Positions 48,086 to 58,124 of a DNA stretch of 64,000 bases are shown here, piece after piece (within the stretch, counting starts at the first letter, position 1; every line of letters begins with the position of its first letter). The notes under the pieces are model-generated. The model made no database searches. It was not told the origin of the DNA and saw only the letters and a list, made by a program, of their open reading frames with translations. Origin of the DNA: DATFDN01 sp963767645 (GTDB lineage: Bacteria > Pseudomonadota > Alphaproteobacteria > Acetobacterales > Acetobacteraceae). The position numbers and the translations under genes are program-made. Location of the stretch: positions 620,001 to 684,000 of the forward strand of contig CAVYEW010000010.1 in NCBI GenBank assembly GCA_963767645.1. Reading direction: 5' to 3'.

Positions 48086-48280
48086 TCAGCGCATCCTGGC
48101 CGCGATCTCGTCGCGCCAGCGAACCGACGCCGCCACTTCAAAGGCGCGGCCCGTGCGCGTGTCCATGACCTCGATCTCCGCATCCGCGTCGAGATCGGTG
48201 AACAGGCGCACGCGCGCCAAGGCGGCGGCCTGGTCATCATAGATTCCTACGGGTCGCCCGTTGATCCGAAGCTCGTACAT
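48086..48280 (-). CDS. Small protein of unknown function (64 aa)
   Basis: A 64-residue soluble protein: MYELRINGRPVGIYDDQAAA, then RVRLFTDLDADAEIEVMDTR and VAASVRWRDEIAARMR. It has an alternating strand/helix pattern and many Asp/Arg residues. I do not recognise the family. A clear AGGAG site lies 9 bp before the ATG, which is preferred over earlier in-frame codons. It may be co-transcribed with the epoxide-hydrolase-like gene. Confidence 0.65.
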   Translation of the reverse strand: MYELRINGRPVGIYDDQAAALARVRLFTDLDADAEIEVMDTRTGRAFEVAASVRWRDEIAARMR

Positions 48281-48497
48281 GGGGCGTACTCCTCCTATTC
48301 GTGTTCTGTTACTGATCGAGTTTGGGCCTGACCGCTGAACGCGGACCTTGTGCGACCATCGAAAGCAGGTTCGCTCACTCTGCTTCGGCAACGCCGCCGG
48401 CGGAATGTCACCGACGGTGAGTTGGAAACGCAAAGCCTGCACCTACCATAATCGCATTCACCCGGCCAGAGGTCGGGCCCACGGGAGAAAGTTTGAC
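48281..48497. other. Intergenic region without supported genes
   Basis: About 217 bases before a possible tiny plus-strand gene. Nothing else recognisable. Confidence 0.4.
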
Positions 48498-48617
48498 ATG
48501 GATGCATCGACGCACCGCAAGGCGGTTGCGAAAGCTTCGTTACACGATCGCAAACGGCTGTCGCGGCGGATCACGTCTCCGTGTGACTACGATGGCGCTC
48601 CGCTACCGCTCGGGTAA
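48498..48617 (+). CDS. Possible tiny protein (39 aa)
   Basis: MDASTHRKAVAKASLHDRKR then LSRRITSPCDYDGAPLPLG. The ATG is preceded by GGGAGAAAG at good spacing. It overlaps the 3' end of the convergent glycosyltransferase fusion by 15 bp. It has no recognised family, so the call rests on start context only and could be wrong. Confidence 0.3.
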   Translation: MDASTHRKAVAKASLHDRKRLSRRITSPCDYDGAPLPLG

Positions 48618-50060
48618 CGGCCTCTGCAGCACCCATTTCTGGAATGGAGGCGTGCCGCCGACCTGCAGCTTGCAGCCTACCTCGCGGGCGAAGACATGCG
48701 CCGCGTTGACCACGCCGGGCCACGCGGCAGCGTAGTCGTCGCCGATCACCACGCCGCCCGGACGCAGCAGCTTCCACCATGCCCGGCAATCCGCCAGCAC
48801 GTCCGCTTCCTCGTGTGAGGCGTCGATATGCAGCAGATCGACCTGCACCCCGCACCGCAGCAGGAACGCGGCCGCCGTGGTCGAGGTCTGTGCGAACGGG
48901 ACGATGCGCCCGGTCAGGCCGGCGTTGATGATGTTGGCGAGGAACACCCGATAGATACCGGGCATTCCGTGGGACGGTTGCAGCTGCCGCCGCCATTCGT
49001 CCGACAGCAGGTGGTCGAGTTCGCCAAGCCAGGTGTCCACGCACACAATGAAGACGTCGAGATCGAGCGAGCGGGCCAGTTCCGCCATATGAACCGCCGA
49101 GCGCCCCTTCCAGGTCCCGACCTCGACCACGGCACGCGGACGGAGCTGGCGGAAGACTTCGGCGAAGACCGGGCTGTCGCTGCTGCCCCAACCTTGCAGA
49201 TCGACCAAATCCGCGTCATCGGACGCGCCGGCATAGGGCGATTGCGGATGGATGAGCCGCATCGCGTCCTGAAGCGTCATGCTCGCCCTCCGCCGCTCAT
49301 CCCAGATATATCCTTGCGAACGGAACCATCCGACCCGTGCCGGGTGCATTCCGTCGCTCTCGTTTACCGCATAGTAGGCGGTCGCCCGCCTGGTGCCGCG
49401 ACCCTTGTGGTTGCGCCGCAGCAGGTCGAACACGCGGCGATCCTCGCCGCCGCCGTTGTCGAAGGTGGAGATCGCCCACTCCGGCAAGACCTGATGGCAG
49501 GCGAGCTTGTCGATCATCAGGCAGTTGGTGTCGATGAAGCCGCCGAAGCGCAGGTTGAACACGCCCTCGTCGGGACCGACCGACTCCCATTCGTCGACGC
49601 AGATCGGCTGCTCGGTGCGCGGATCGACCATCCAGCGCCGGCACCAAGCCCACTCGGCGCCCTCGATCGTCTCCAGCAGCACTGCCAGATGATCGGGGCC
49701 GATCCAGTTGTCGTCGTCGAGATAGGCGACATGGCGGGCGTTGGCGAGCAGGGTCAGCGCGCTGCGCAGCGACCCGCCGAAGGCGCATGAGTAGAGACCG
49801 CCATTCGCCCGCGCGGTCGAGTAGCCGGGGTCCAGTACATCGACATCCACGCCTTCCGGCCGCTCCTCGGCGATCACGTGCAGCAGCTCCCGATCGCCGA
49901 GCGCCCGGTCCACGCCGATCAGGAGCTGGACGCGCCCGTCCAGCCTCTGGCGGTACACCGACCGGACCGCCCGCAGCAGCGACGGCCGCAGCACCGTCGG
50001 GATGACGACCGCCGCCCGATACGGCGTCTGCCGGTCCGCCGAGGCAAACGAGGTCAGCAT
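48603..50060 (-). CDS. Glycosyltransferase family 2-methyltransferase fusion
   Basis: A 485-residue two-domain protein. The first part is a GT-A-type glycosyltransferase: YRAAVVIPTVLRPSLLRAVR, then ARHVAYLDDDNWIGPDHLAV with the DxD-like acidic triplet and a later NGGGEDRRVFDLLRRN. The second part is a class I SAM-dependent methyltransferase of the Methyltransf_24 kind: RAVVEVGTWKGRSAVHMAEL (motif I) and VDLLHIDASHEEADVLADCR, ending near VVIGDDYAAAWPGV. It looks like a glycan-chain modifying enzyme, perhaps for cell-surface polysaccharide. The ATG at 50060 starts just before the first strand; an in-frame codon at 50099 is less likely. Stands alone. Confidence 0.87.
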   Translation of the reverse strand: MLTSFASADRQTPYRAAVVIPTVLRPSLLRAVRSVYRQRLDGRVQLLIGVDRALGDRELLHVIAEERPEGVDVDVLDPGYSTARANGGLYSCAFGGSLRSALTLLANARHVAYLDDDNWIGPDHLAVLLETIEGAEWAWCRRWMVDPRTEQPICVDEWESVGPDEGVFNLRFGGFIDTNCLMIDKLACHQVLPEWAISTFDNGGGEDRRVFDLLRRNHKGRGTRRATAYYAVNESDGMHPARVGWFRSQGYIWDERRRASMTLQDAMRLIHPQSPYAGASDDADLVDLQGWGSSDSPVFAEVFRQLRPRAVVEVGTWKGRSAVHMAELARSLDLDVFIVCVDTWLGELDHLLSDEWRRQLQPSHGMPGIYRVFLANIINAGLTGRIVPFAQTSTTAAAFLLRCGVQVDLLHIDASHEEADVLADCRAWWKLLRPGGVVIGDDYAAAWPGVVNAAHVFAREVGCKLQVGGTPPFQKWVLQRPLPER

Positions 50061-50181
50061 CAGCGGGGGCAGGTCGCATAGCGGCGAACGCGCTGTCAAC
50101 GGCGACGCTGGCGCATTCCGGGGCGCTACGGTAAAGAAACGTCAAACCGTCGCAAGACGGACAGCGAAAGGCTCAGGCCCT

Positions 50182-51780
50182 ATGAGACGCCGCGATTTCC
50201 TTCGCACCACCGCCGCCACGGCGCTCGCGGCCTCGGGCGGGCTGGCCGCGCCGCATGTGGCGCGCGGGGCCGAGAACCGGGTGCTGCGGTTCATTCCTCA
50301 GGCCAATCTCGCCAATCTCGACCCGATCTGGACCACGCTCTACGTGGTGCGCAACGCCAGCCTGCTGTTCTGGGACACGCTCTATGGCGTGGACAGCGCG
50401 CTCACGCCGCAGCCGCAGATGTGCGAGGGCCACGAGGTCTCACCGGACGGGCTCACCTGGACTTTCCGGCTCCGTCCTGGCCTGAAATGGCACGACAACC
50501 AGCCTGTGCTGGCGCGCGACTGCACCGCGAGCCTGGAGCGCTGGATGGTGCGCGACAACATGGGCCAGATGGTCAAGGCCCGGATGGCCGAGATCGCGCC
50601 CGTCGACGACCGCAGCTTCCGGCTGCGCCTGAACAAGCCGTTCCCGAAGCTGCTCTACGCCTTGGGCAAGGTCGGAACGCCCTGCGCCTTCATGATGCCG
50701 GAGCGGATCGCCCGGACCGATCCGTTCAAGCAGGTCGGCGAGTATATCGGCTCCGGCCCGTTCCGCTTCCGTCGCGACGAGTGGGTGCCCGGCGCGCAGG
50801 CGGTGTTCGAGCGGTTCGAGGGCTACGCGCCGCGCCAGGAGAAGCCCGATTGGCTGGCCGGCGGCAAGGCGGTGAACTTCGATCGCGTCGAATGGCGCAT
50901 CATCCCCGATGCCGCGACCGCCGCCGCCGCGTTGCAGAACAACGAGGTCGATTGGTGGGAGACGGCGAACGCCGACATCGTGCCGGTGCTGCGCGGTAAT
51001 GCCGACGTCCGCGTCGACATCGCCGACCCGCTGGGCAATATCGGCGATCTGCGGATGAACCATCTCTATCCGCCGTTCGATGACCAGCGCGTCCGCCTCG
51101 CCACGCTGATCGCCACCAGCCAGCCCGACTACATGCAGGCGGTGGCGGGCAACGACCCCAATCTCTGGCAGGCATCGGCCAGCTTCTTCACCCCCGGCAC
51201 CGCGCTCTACACCGAGTACGGCGGGGAGAACCTGAAGCGGCACGATCTTGCCGCCGCGCGCAAGCTGATCGAGGAGTCCGGCCACAAGGGGGCCAAGGTG
51301 GTCATGATCATCGGCACCGACGTGCCGATCGTAAAAGCGCAGGGCGACGTGACCGCCGACATGCTGAACAAGATCGGCCTCAACGTCGACTACGTGGCCA
51401 CTGATTGGGGAACGGTCGGCGCCCGCCGCGCGCAGATGAAGCCGCCCGCCGAGGGCGGCTGGAACGTCTTCCACACCTGGCACGCCGGCGTGGACTGCGT
51501 GAATCCCGGCGCGCAGCCGGCCTATTACACGACCGGCGACAAGGCCTGGTTCGGCTGGCCGAAATCCGATGCCGTGCAGGCGAAGATCGACGCCTGGTTC
51601 GATGCGCCGACGCTGGAGGCCGAGAAGACGGCAGTGCGCGAGCTGAACAAGGCGTCGATGGATTTCGTGACCTTCGTTCCCACCGGGTTCTTCAAGGGCT
51701 ACCAGGCCTGGCGCGGCGCCTTGTCCGGCGTCGTCAAGGCGCCGTTCCCGGTTGTCTGGGGAGTGGAGAAGAAGGTTTGA
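50182..51780 (+). CDS. Dipeptide/oligopeptide-type ABC substrate-binding protein
   Basis: A 532-residue SBP_bac_5 protein with a Tat-type signal peptide (MRRRDFLRTTAATALAASGG). The mature part has NRVLRFIPQANLANLDPIWT, DGLTWTFRLRPGLKWHDNQP and a third domain rich in aromatic residues. This is the DppA/OppA fold, although relatives also bind nickel, opines or glutathione. The ATG lies after a purine-rich AGCGAAAGG. It is the first gene of an operon with two permeases and two ATPases, all intact. Confidence 0.9.
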   Translation: MRRRDFLRTTAATALAASGGLAAPHVARGAENRVLRFIPQANLANLDPIWTTLYVVRNASLLFWDTLYGVDSALTPQPQMCEGHEVSPDGLTWTFRLRPGLKWHDNQPVLARDCTASLERWMVRDNMGQMVKARMAEIAPVDDRSFRLRLNKPFPKLLYALGKVGTPCAFMMPERIARTDPFKQVGEYIGSGPFRFRRDEWVPGAQAVFERFEGYAPRQEKPDWLAGGKAVNFDRVEWRIIPDAATAAAALQNNEVDWWETANADIVPVLRGNADVRVDIADPLGNIGDLRMNHLYPPFDDQRVRLATLIATSQPDYMQAVAGNDPNLWQASASFFTPGTALYTEYGGENLKRHDLAAARKLIEESGHKGAKVVMIIGTDVPIVKAQGDVTADMLNKIGLNVDYVATDWGTVGARRAQMKPPAEGGWNVFHTWHAGVDCVNPGAQPAYYTTGDKAWFGWPKSDAVQAKIDAWFDAPTLEAEKTAVRELNKASMDFVTFVPTGFFKGYQAWRGALSGVVKAPFPVVWGVEKKV

Positions 51781-51916
51781 GCGACTTCGCCGTGTGGCTG
51801 TCCGATGTCGCAGCGGCCTTACTTTCATCGCATGACGTGGAAAATCTGGCAATCGGTGCTGTCTTGCCGCTGCGCGCTTTCGCGGGCATGACGGCAGTGA
51901 CCCGCGGACCAAGCTG

Positions 51917-52858
51917 ATGCTCGGCTACGTCACCCGCCGCGTCGCCGCCACGATCCCGGTGATGCTGTTCGTCGCCTTCTTCGTCTTCAGCCTGCTCTAT
52001 CTGGCGCCGGGAGACCCGGCGGCGATCATCGCGGGCGACCAGGCGAGCCCGGCCGACATCCTGCGCATCCGCGCCTCGCTCGGCCTCGATCGTCCGTTCC
52101 TGGTCCGCTTCGGCGACTGGCTGTGGCAGGTGCTGCACGGCGATTTCGGCGCCTCGATCTTCACCAACCTGCCGGTCAGCCAGATGATCGGCCAGCGGGT
52201 CGAGCCCACGCTGTCGCTGATGCTGCTGACCACGCTGATCGCCGTGCTGGTCGCCGTGCCGCTCGGCGTGCTCGCCGCCTGGAAGCAGGGATCGCTGATC
52301 GACCGCGCGGTGATGGTGCTGGCGGTGCTCGGCTTCTCCGTCCCGGTCTTCGTGGTGGGCTACCTGCTCGCCTACGTCTTCGCGCTGAAGCTCGGCTGGC
52401 TGCCGGTGCAGGGCTTCACGCCGATCAGCCGGGGCCTGTGGCCGTTCCTGCGCACGCTGATCCTGCCCTCGGTGGCGCTGGGCCTCATCTACATCGCGCT
52501 GATCGCCCGCATCACCCGGGCGACCATGCTGGAGGTGTTGAGCCAGGACTATGTCCGCACCGCGCGCGCCAAGGGCGTCGGCTCGCGCGAGGTGCTGTTC
52601 GTGCACGCGCTGAAGAACGCGGCGGTGCCGATCGTGACCGTGATCGGCAACGGCGTGGCGCTGCTGATCGGCGGCGCCGTCGTGACCGAGACGGTGTTCG
52701 CCATCCCCGGCCTCGGCCGGCTGACCGTGGACGCCATCCTGCGCCGCGACTATCCGGTGATCCAGGGCGTGGTGCTGCTGTTCAGCATCGCCTACGTGCT
52801 GGTGAACCTGCTGGTGGACCTGCTCTACACCGTGTTCGATCCGAGGATACGCTATTGA
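51917..52858 (+). CDS. dppB: Peptide-type ABC permease DppB
   Basis: A 313-residue permease with six helices. It begins [20 protein letters not shown], has the family's [20 protein letters not shown], and the EAA loop [20 protein letters not shown]. It forms the transmembrane pore with the next gene. The start follows a 136-bp gap after the binding-protein gene that contains a half REP-like motif near 51.88 kb. The stop overlaps the next start (TTGA). Confidence 0.93.
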   Translation: MLGYVTRRVAATIPVMLFVAFFVFSLLYLAPGDPAAIIAGDQASPADILRIRASLGLDRPFLVRFGDWLWQVLHGDFGASIFTNLPVSQMIGQRVEPTLSLMLLTTLIAVLVAVPLGVLAAWKQGSLIDRAVMVLAVLGFSVPVFVVGYLLAYVFALKLGWLPVQGFTPISRGLWPFLRTLILPSVALGLIYIALIARITRATMLEVLSQDYVRTARAKGVGSREVLFVHALKNAAVPIVTVIGNGVALLIGGAVVTETVFAIPGLGRLTVDAILRRDYPVIQGVVLLFSIAYVLVNLLVDLLYTVFDPRIRY

Positions 52859-53739
52859 GCACGACGGCGGCGCCGCTGCCCGACATCCTGCCGCCGCGCA
52901 TCCGGCGGGGGCGGGTCCGCGGCTTCATCCGCCGCCACCCGACCATCGCCGCCGGCGGGGCGCTGATCGCGGTCATGGTGCTGATCGCCGTGGCGGCGCC
53001 GGTGCTGACCCGCTACGATCCCACGGCGATCGCGCCGGCCCAGCGCATCCGCGACCCCTCGGCGGCGCACTGGTTCGGCACCGACATGCTGGGGCGCGAC
53101 ATCTACGCCCGCACCATCTACGGCGCGCGGATTTCCTTGCTCGTCGGCTTCTCGGTGGCGCTGCTGGCCTCCGCCGCCGGCACGCTGGTCGGCGTCGTCG
53201 CCGGCTTCGTGCGGGTGCTGGACGGGATCATCATGCGGGTCATGGACGGGATGATGTCGATCCCGCCGATCCTGCTCGCCATCGCGCTGATGGCGCTGAC
53301 CCGCGCCTCGGTGCAGAACGTCATCATCTCCATTGCGATCACCGAGTTTCCCCGCGTCGCCCGCCTGGTGCGCGGCATCGTGCTCAGCCTGCGCGAGCAG
53401 CCCTATGTGGAGGCGGCGCTGGCGGCGGGCACGCGCCTGCCGGTCATCATCTGGCGCCACATCATCCCCAACACGCTGGCGCCGCTGATGGTGCAGGCGA
53501 CGTTCATCTGCGCCTCGGCCATGATTACCGAGGCGATCCTCTCCTTCATCGGCGCCGGCACCCCGCCGACGGTGCCGAGCTGGGGCAACATCATGGCCGA
53601 GGGCAGGGCGCTCTGGCAGATCAAGCCGTTCATCGTGTTCTTCCCCGCGGTGTTCCTGTCCGTCACCGTGCTGGCGGTGAACCTGCTGGGCGACGGGCTG
53701 CGCGACGCGCTCGACCCGCGGCTGGCGAAGCGGTTGTGA
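52855..53739 (+). CDS. dppC: Peptide-type ABC permease DppC
   Basis: A 294-residue permease. The N-terminal OppC-type segment [20 protein letters not shown] is followed by [20 protein letters not shown], the family's signature, and the EAA loop [20 protein letters not shown]. The start is TTG, chosen because it overlaps the dppB stop by 4 bp and no ATG lies in a better place. That gives direct translational coupling. Confidence 0.92.
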   Translation: MSTTAAPLPDILPPRIRRGRVRGFIRRHPTIAAGGALIAVMVLIAVAAPVLTRYDPTAIAPAQRIRDPSAAHWFGTDMLGRDIYARTIYGARISLLVGFSVALLASAAGTLVGVVAGFVRVLDGIIMRVMDGMMSIPPILLAIALMALTRASVQNVIISIAITEFPRVARLVRGIVLSLREQPYVEAALAAGTRLPVIIWRHIIPNTLAPLMVQATFICASAMITEAILSFIGAGTPPTVPSWGNIMAEGRALWQIKPFIVFFPAVFLSVTVLAVNLLGDGLRDALDPRLAKRL

Positions 53740-53740
53740 G

Positions 53741-54733
53741 ATGACCGCGCTGCTGGAAGTCACCGACCTGCGCACGCATTTCGCCACGCCGGACGGCGTG
53801 GTGCGCGCGGTCGAGGGCGTCTCGTTCACCATCGGGCCAGGCGAGACGGTGGCGATCGTGGGGGAATCCGGTTGCGGCAAGTCCGTCACCTCGATGTCGA
53901 TCCTGCGGCTGATCCCGGAACCGCCGGGCCGCATCGCCGGCAGTGTCCGCTTCCAGGGACGCGAGCTTCTCAAGTTGCCCGAGGCGGAGATGCGCGATAT
54001 CCGGGGCAACGAGATCTCGATGATCTTCCAGGAGCCGATGACCAGCCTGAACCCGGTCCTGACGGTCGGGCGGCAGATCGACGAGACGGTGCGCCTGCAC
54101 CAGGGGCTTTCGGCAAAAGCGGCGGAACGGAAGGCGATCGAGATGCTGACCCTGGTCGGCATCCCGGCGCCGGAGCGCCGCGTGCGCGAATATCCGCACC
54201 AGCTCTCGGGCGGGATGCGCCAGCGGGTGATGATCGCGATGGCGCTGGCCTGCAACCCGAAGCTGCTGATCGCCGACGAGCCGACCACGGCGCTGGACGT
54301 GACCATCCAGGCGCAGATCCTCGATCTGATGCGCGATCTCAAGACCCGGCTCGGCTCGGCGATCATGCTCATCACGCACGATCTGGGCGTGGTCGCCGAG
54401 ATGGCGCAGCGCGTGGTGGTGATGTACGCCGGCCGCAAGGTGGAGGAAGGGCCGGTCGAGGCGATCTTCGCCCAGCCGCTGCATCCCTACACGCGCGGCC
54501 TGCTCGGCGCGGTGCCGAAGCTCGGCTCGTCCGTCGAAGCCCAGGGGCGTGGGCGGCTCACCGAGATACCGGGCCTCGTGCCTTCGCTGCGCGCGCCGAT
54601 CGTGGGCTGCGCCTTCGCCGGGCGCTGCCCGCTTGCTACCGACATATGCCGCCGGATCAGCCCACCAATCGAGGAGCACCTGCCCAACCACACCGCCGCC
54701 TGCCACCACGCGCGCGTGCTGGTGACGGCGTGA
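53741..54733 (+). CDS. dppD: Peptide-type ABC ATPase DppD
   Basis: A 330-residue ATPase. Walker A is [15 protein letters not shown], the signature [15 protein letters not shown], Walker [16 protein letters not shown], and the C-terminal oligopeptide domain has a Cys cluster ([16 protein letters not shown]) that in this family can hold an Fe-S cluster. It starts one base after the dppC stop. Confidence 0.94.
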   Translation: MTALLEVTDLRTHFATPDGVVRAVEGVSFTIGPGETVAIVGESGCGKSVTSMSILRLIPEPPGRIAGSVRFQGRELLKLPEAEMRDIRGNEISMIFQEPMTSLNPVLTVGRQIDETVRLHQGLSAKAAERKAIEMLTLVGIPAPERRVREYPHQLSGGMRQRVMIAMALACNPKLLIADEPTTALDVTIQAQILDLMRDLKTRLGSAIMLITHDLGVVAEMAQRVVVMYAGRKVEEGPVEAIFAQPLHPYTRGLLGAVPKLGSSVEAQGRGRLTEIPGLVPSLRAPIVGCAFAGRCPLATDICRRISPPIEEHLPNHTAACHHARVLVTA

Positions 54734-54737
54734 GCGT

Positions 54738-54821
54738 ACCCCTCCCCCAACCCCCTCCCGCAAGGGGAGGGGGCTTTTCTGTCTCCCCCTCCCCTTGCGG
54801 GAGGGGGCCGGGGGGAGGGGA
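54738..54821. repeat. Paired GC-rich REP palindromes between dppD and dppF
   Basis: Two units, CCCCCTCCCGCAAGGGGAGG and CCCCCTCCCCTTGCGGGAGG, in inverted arrangement around TTTTCTGTCT. They are the same repeat as at 31032-31100 / 32291-32317. They can form nested hairpins in the dpp mRNA and may give unequal expression of dppD and dppF. Confidence 0.85.
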
Positions 54822-54842
54822 TAACGGCGACGAAATTCCTGC

Positions 54843-55808
54843 ATGACCCCCCTCCTGCAAGTCACCAACCTCAAGAAGCACTTCCCGGTCCATGCCGGCC
54901 TGCTCGGCCGGCGCGCGGGCACGGTCCATGCCGTCGATGGCGTGAGCTTCGACATCGCCCGCGGCGAGACGCTGTCGCTGGTGGGCGAGTCCGGCTGCGG
55001 CAAATCCACCGTCGGGCGGGCCGTGCTGCGGTTGCTGGCGCCGACCGCGGGCGAGGTGCGGCTGGACGGTGCGCGGATCGACAACCTGCCGGCCCGCCGG
55101 CTGCGGCCGCTCCGGCGGCGGATGCAGGTGGTGTTCCAGGACCCGTTCAGCAGCCTCAACCCGCGCCTGAAGGTGCGCGAGATCCTGGCCGAGCCGATCA
55201 CCAATTTCGGCCTGGCGCACGGCCGAGCGCTCGACGAGCGTGTTGGCGGACTGCTCGACAAGGTGCGCCTGCCGCGCGATGCCGCCGGACGCTTCCCGCA
55301 CGAGTTCTCCGGCGGCCAGCGCCAGCGCATCGGCATCGCCCGCGCCCTCGCGCCCGGCGCCGACCTGATCGTCTGCGACGAGGCGGTCTCGGCGCTCGAT
55401 GTTTCGGTCAAGGCGCAGATCGTCAATCTGCTCGCCGACCTGCAGGACGAGCTTGGCCTGTCGATGCTGTTCATCAGCCACGACCTGGCGATCGTCGAGC
55501 ACCTGACGCATCGCATCGCGGTGATGTATCTCGGCAAGATCGCCGAGCTGACGGACCGGCGCACCTTGTTCGCCCGCCCGCACCATCCCTACACGCGGGC
55601 GCTGCTGTCGGCGGTGCCGGTGCCCGATCCGCACGCGAAGCGCCAGCGCATCATCCTGCGCGGCGACGTGCCGAGCCCGATCAACCCGCCCTCCGGCTGC
55701 CGCTTCCACACGCGCTGTCCGTTCGTGTTCGACCGCTGCCGGGTCGAGGAGCCGCTGCTGCGCGAGGTCTCTCCTGGGCAGCTGTCCGCCTGCCACCTGG
55801 ACTGGTGA
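54843..55808 (+). CDS. dppF: Peptide-type ABC ATPase DppF
   Basis: A 321-residue ATPase. The N-terminal [20 protein letters not shown] is typical of DppF. Walker A is [15 protein letters not shown], signature [15 protein letters not shown], Walker [15 protein letters not shown], and a C-terminal Cys cluster ([15 protein letters not shown]) ends the protein. It completes the binding protein-BCDF operon. It follows a 109-bp gap filled by the REP array. The next gene is convergent. Confidence 0.94.
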   Translation: MTPLLQVTNLKKHFPVHAGLLGRRAGTVHAVDGVSFDIARGETLSLVGESGCGKSTVGRAVLRLLAPTAGEVRLDGARIDNLPARRLRPLRRRMQVVFQDPFSSLNPRLKVREILAEPITNFGLAHGRALDERVGGLLDKVRLPRDAAGRFPHEFSGGQRQRIGIARALAPGADLIVCDEAVSALDVSVKAQIVNLLADLQDELGLSMLFISHDLAIVEHLTHRIAVMYLGKIAELTDRRTLFARPHHPYTRALLSAVPVPDPHAKRQRIILRGDVPSPINPPSGCRFHTRCPFVFDRCRVEEPLLREVSPGQLSACHLDW

Positions 55809-55814
55809 TACGCC

Positions 55815-56492
55815 TCAATACTGCCGGCGTTCGGACGCAAGGTGCAGCTGTTCGTAGTGCGCCACGATCTCCGCGATCGGGGACGAGGCTGGCGGCACGC
55901 CGTCTTGCACGTAGCGCCGGATCTCGTCCGTGTAGGCCTGCAAGCCGAACTTCGCAACAGCGTAGGCATTGACCTCGACGGGCTTGTCCGGAATGTAGCG
56001 GCTGAACGGGCGGATGTTCTTGGTGACGGCCGCGCCCATCGCGACAAGCGAGTACTGGCCGATCACCGAGCGTTGGTGGACCGTGCAGCCGAGGCCAAGA
56101 TTGGCCCCCGCGAGCACCCGCGCGAGCCCGCCCATCGCCACGCCCGGAGTCAGCACGGCATGATCCTCGATCCAGGCGTCATGCGGAACGTGCGCGCCGT
56201 GCATCAGATGGACGCGGCTGCCGATGACCGTTAGTTCCTCATAGCAGGGCTTCTGTACCGCGACATGCTCGCGGATGATATTGGCCGAGCCGATGACAAC
56301 GCGCTTGGACGAGCAATCGTAGTACGGATTGCGCGTGTCCTGGCCGGGGCTGCCGATCACCGCATAGGGCCCGATCACGTTGTCGTCCCCGATCTCGAGC
56401 GGGCCCTGGAGGATGCTGTAGGCAAGCAGGACGTTGCCGGAGCCGAGGCGGACATCTCCCTCAATGATGACGGTCGGATGGATGCGGTTCAT
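55815..56492 (-). CDS. LpxA-like left-handed beta-helix acyltransferase
   Basis: A 225-residue hexapeptide-repeat acyltransferase. The N-terminal IHPTVIIEGDVRLGSGNVLL and later turns such as GSRVHLMHGAHVPHDAWIED show the LpxA-type layout with the catalytic His in the VHLMHGAHVPHD turn. A C-terminal helical part (NAYAVAKFGLQAYTDEIRR) follows. It lies last in an operon with an oxidoreductase, an aminotransferase and a glycosyltransferase-like gene. It is therefore more likely to acylate an amino-sugar nucleotide than to make lipid A, whose lpxA normally sits with lpxD/lpxB. Confidence 0.85.
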   Translation of the reverse strand: MNRIHPTVIIEGDVRLGSGNVLLAYSILQGPLEIGDDNVIGPYAVIGSPGQDTRNPYYDCSSKRVVIGSANIIREHVAVQKPCYEELTVIGSRVHLMHGAHVPHDAWIEDHAVLTPGVAMGGLARVLAGANLGLGCTVHQRSVIGQYSLVAMGAAVTKNIRPFSRYIPDKPVEVNAYAVAKFGLQAYTDEIRRYVQDGVPPASSPIAEIVAHYEQLHLASERRQY

Positions 56493-56495
56493 CGT

Positions 56496-58124
56496 TCAGG
56501 CGGCGATGCCGAGCGCGGCGTCCCTGAGGCGTCGAGGCATCGCGTCGGCCCGCCCGTTCGCGATCAGCGCACGCCGTATGAGCGCCAGCCATGTCGGAAA
56601 CTCCTCCTGGCCCAGCCAATGCACCGAGAGCCGATCCGTAGGCAGGCGGTGCTGGAGACTAAGAGGAGGCGGCGCGGTGTCGCCGTCCAAAGCGTTCATC
56701 AGCCACGCGGCACGCCGCAGCGCCACATGGCGCGTCTGTCCGGATGCGGTCCGGATCGCCGCGAGGAGGTGCTCGTCGCCGGACAGCCGGGCGGCGATCA
56801 TCATCCAGGCAAGCTCGACCGGATCATAGGTCACGAGTTGCTCGGCGGGCAGGCCGCAGCTGCGGTGACGTCCCTCCTGGATGGCGGCGGGGCGCGCGAG
56901 ACAATGCAGCGCCTGATCCGGAGCCCCGCGCAGCAGGGCGACGACGCCGAGCAGCAGCCAGGGCTCCATCAGGTGGCCGATCCAGCCGATCGCCTGCCGC
57001 AATCCAGCCTCGGCCGCCTCAAGGGGAGCATCGCCGAGGATTGCGTCGCGCGCGGCGCGCAGGATGGACGTGATCTCGTTGTCCGGGATCGCGCGGCCGA
57101 CGAGGCGCGGCGATCCTTCGGGAGCGAGGCGGAACGGCCCGAACTGGCCGACCTGCTGCACGATATTTCCCGGCGGACAGGCGCGGCGACACTCGAACCA
57201 GTCTGGAATGGTGCGCCAGGCTTCGCGGGTGAACCGAGCATGCACCAGCGCATGACCCGCGGCGCGGATCTGCTCGTAGCGGGAAGGATCGCGCGAGACC
57301 GCATCGATCTTCGCGCGCAGCGCCTCGCCGCTGCCGAGGATGCAGTTCTCCATGTCGACGAAGCCGTAATCCCCGACCGGCGGGGTATCGGGCGAGACGA
57401 GCACGCTCCCGGCAGCCGGGATTTCGAGGTGCTTGCGAACCACCCAGTGCAGCCGCGTCGTATCCGCGAGCGAGAAATGACTCTGGTTGAGCAGCCTTGC
57501 GTAGTGCTCGCCGACCGCGCTGAAGGCATGCGACGGTTCGGAGCCATATCCGGGATGGCTGTAGACGAAGGTCGGGATGTGCTGCTGCAATTCCAGCACG
57601 GTCTGGTTCCGCCAGGCGTAGAAGCCCGGCCGTTGCAGCCGGCCGAAGGCGCTGATCGGGATGATCTTCGGCAATCCGTAGTCCCGGAACACGGCGGCAT
57701 CGACGAACAGATTCGTGGAATACACATGCGGCGCGAGTTCCGGCATGTGCTGGGCATGGCCGTGGCCGTAGCCGAACAGCGCCTCGACCCCATACTCGTC
57801 GAACACCCGCCAGAGCAGGGAGCGGTCGATGTCGTGCGGATCGCCCCAGGCGATGGCCACGCGCGGCAGGCGAGGATGGGCGCGGCCGTTGGCGATCCGC
57901 AGCGGAACCGGACGATACGGGGTAAGGTCTTCAAAGAGGACGAAATCCGGCCGCACCTGGTCGCAGAGACGCAGGAAGTCGAAATCCTCCTCGACGACCG
58001 AGACAGCGCAGTGCAGCGCGAGCGCCTCCAGCCATTCGTTCATCAAGCCGAAGATGAACGGCGGCGTGCGCGGATCGAGCCGCGGCCGGACGCATAGGAC
58101 GGTCGGGCGGCTGAGGGCGATCAT
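56496..58124 (-). CDS. Glycosyltransferase-like protein, CgeB type
   Basis: A 542-residue protein. The middle part (YARLLNQSHFSLADTTRLHW, then HLEIPAAGSVLVSPDTPPVG and SRYEQIRAAGHALVHARFTR) matches the CgeB/Glyco_trans_1_2 glycosyltransferase domain. The N-terminal part has AIAWGDPHDIDRSLLWRVFD, a nucleotide-fold-like segment. The C-terminal ~180 residues are helical, perhaps TPR-like. It overlaps the aminotransferase stop by 4 bp. It is probably the transferase that uses the sugar made by the neighbouring genes, on a surface glycan or a protein such as flagellin. Substrate not known. Confidence 0.82.
   Translation of the reverse strand: MIALSRPTVLCVRPRLDPRTPPFIFGLMNEWLEALALHCAVSVVEEDFDFLRLCDQVRPDFVLFEDLTPYRPVPLRIANGRAHPRLPRVAIAWGDPHDIDRSLLWRVFDEYGVEALFGYGHGHAQHMPELAPHVYSTNLFVDAAVFRDYGLPKIIPISAFGRLQRPGFYAWRNQTVLELQQHIPTFVYSHPGYGSEPSHAFSAVGEHYARLLNQSHFSLADTTRLHWVVRKHLEIPAAGSVLVSPDTPPVGDYGFVDMENCILGSGEALRAKIDAVSRDPSRYEQIRAAGHALVHARFTREAWRTIPDWFECRRACPPGNIVQQVGQFGPFRLAPEGSPRLVGRAIPDNEITSILRAARDAILGDAPLEAAEAGLRQAIGWIGHLMEPWLLLGVVALLRGAPDQALHCLARPAAIQEGRHRSCGLPAEQLVTYDPVELAWMMIAARLSGDEHLLAAIRTASGQTRHVALRRAAWLMNALDGDTAPPPLSLQHRLPTDRLSVHWLGQEEFPTWLALIRRALIANGRADAMPRRLRDAALGIAA

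Noticed and set aside
46863..48242. Long plus-strand frame over the epoxide-hydrolase-like gene
   Set aside because: Shadow of a well-supported gene; composition is typical of antisense translation. The same holds for plus-strand frames at 56265-58097 and 58337-59086.
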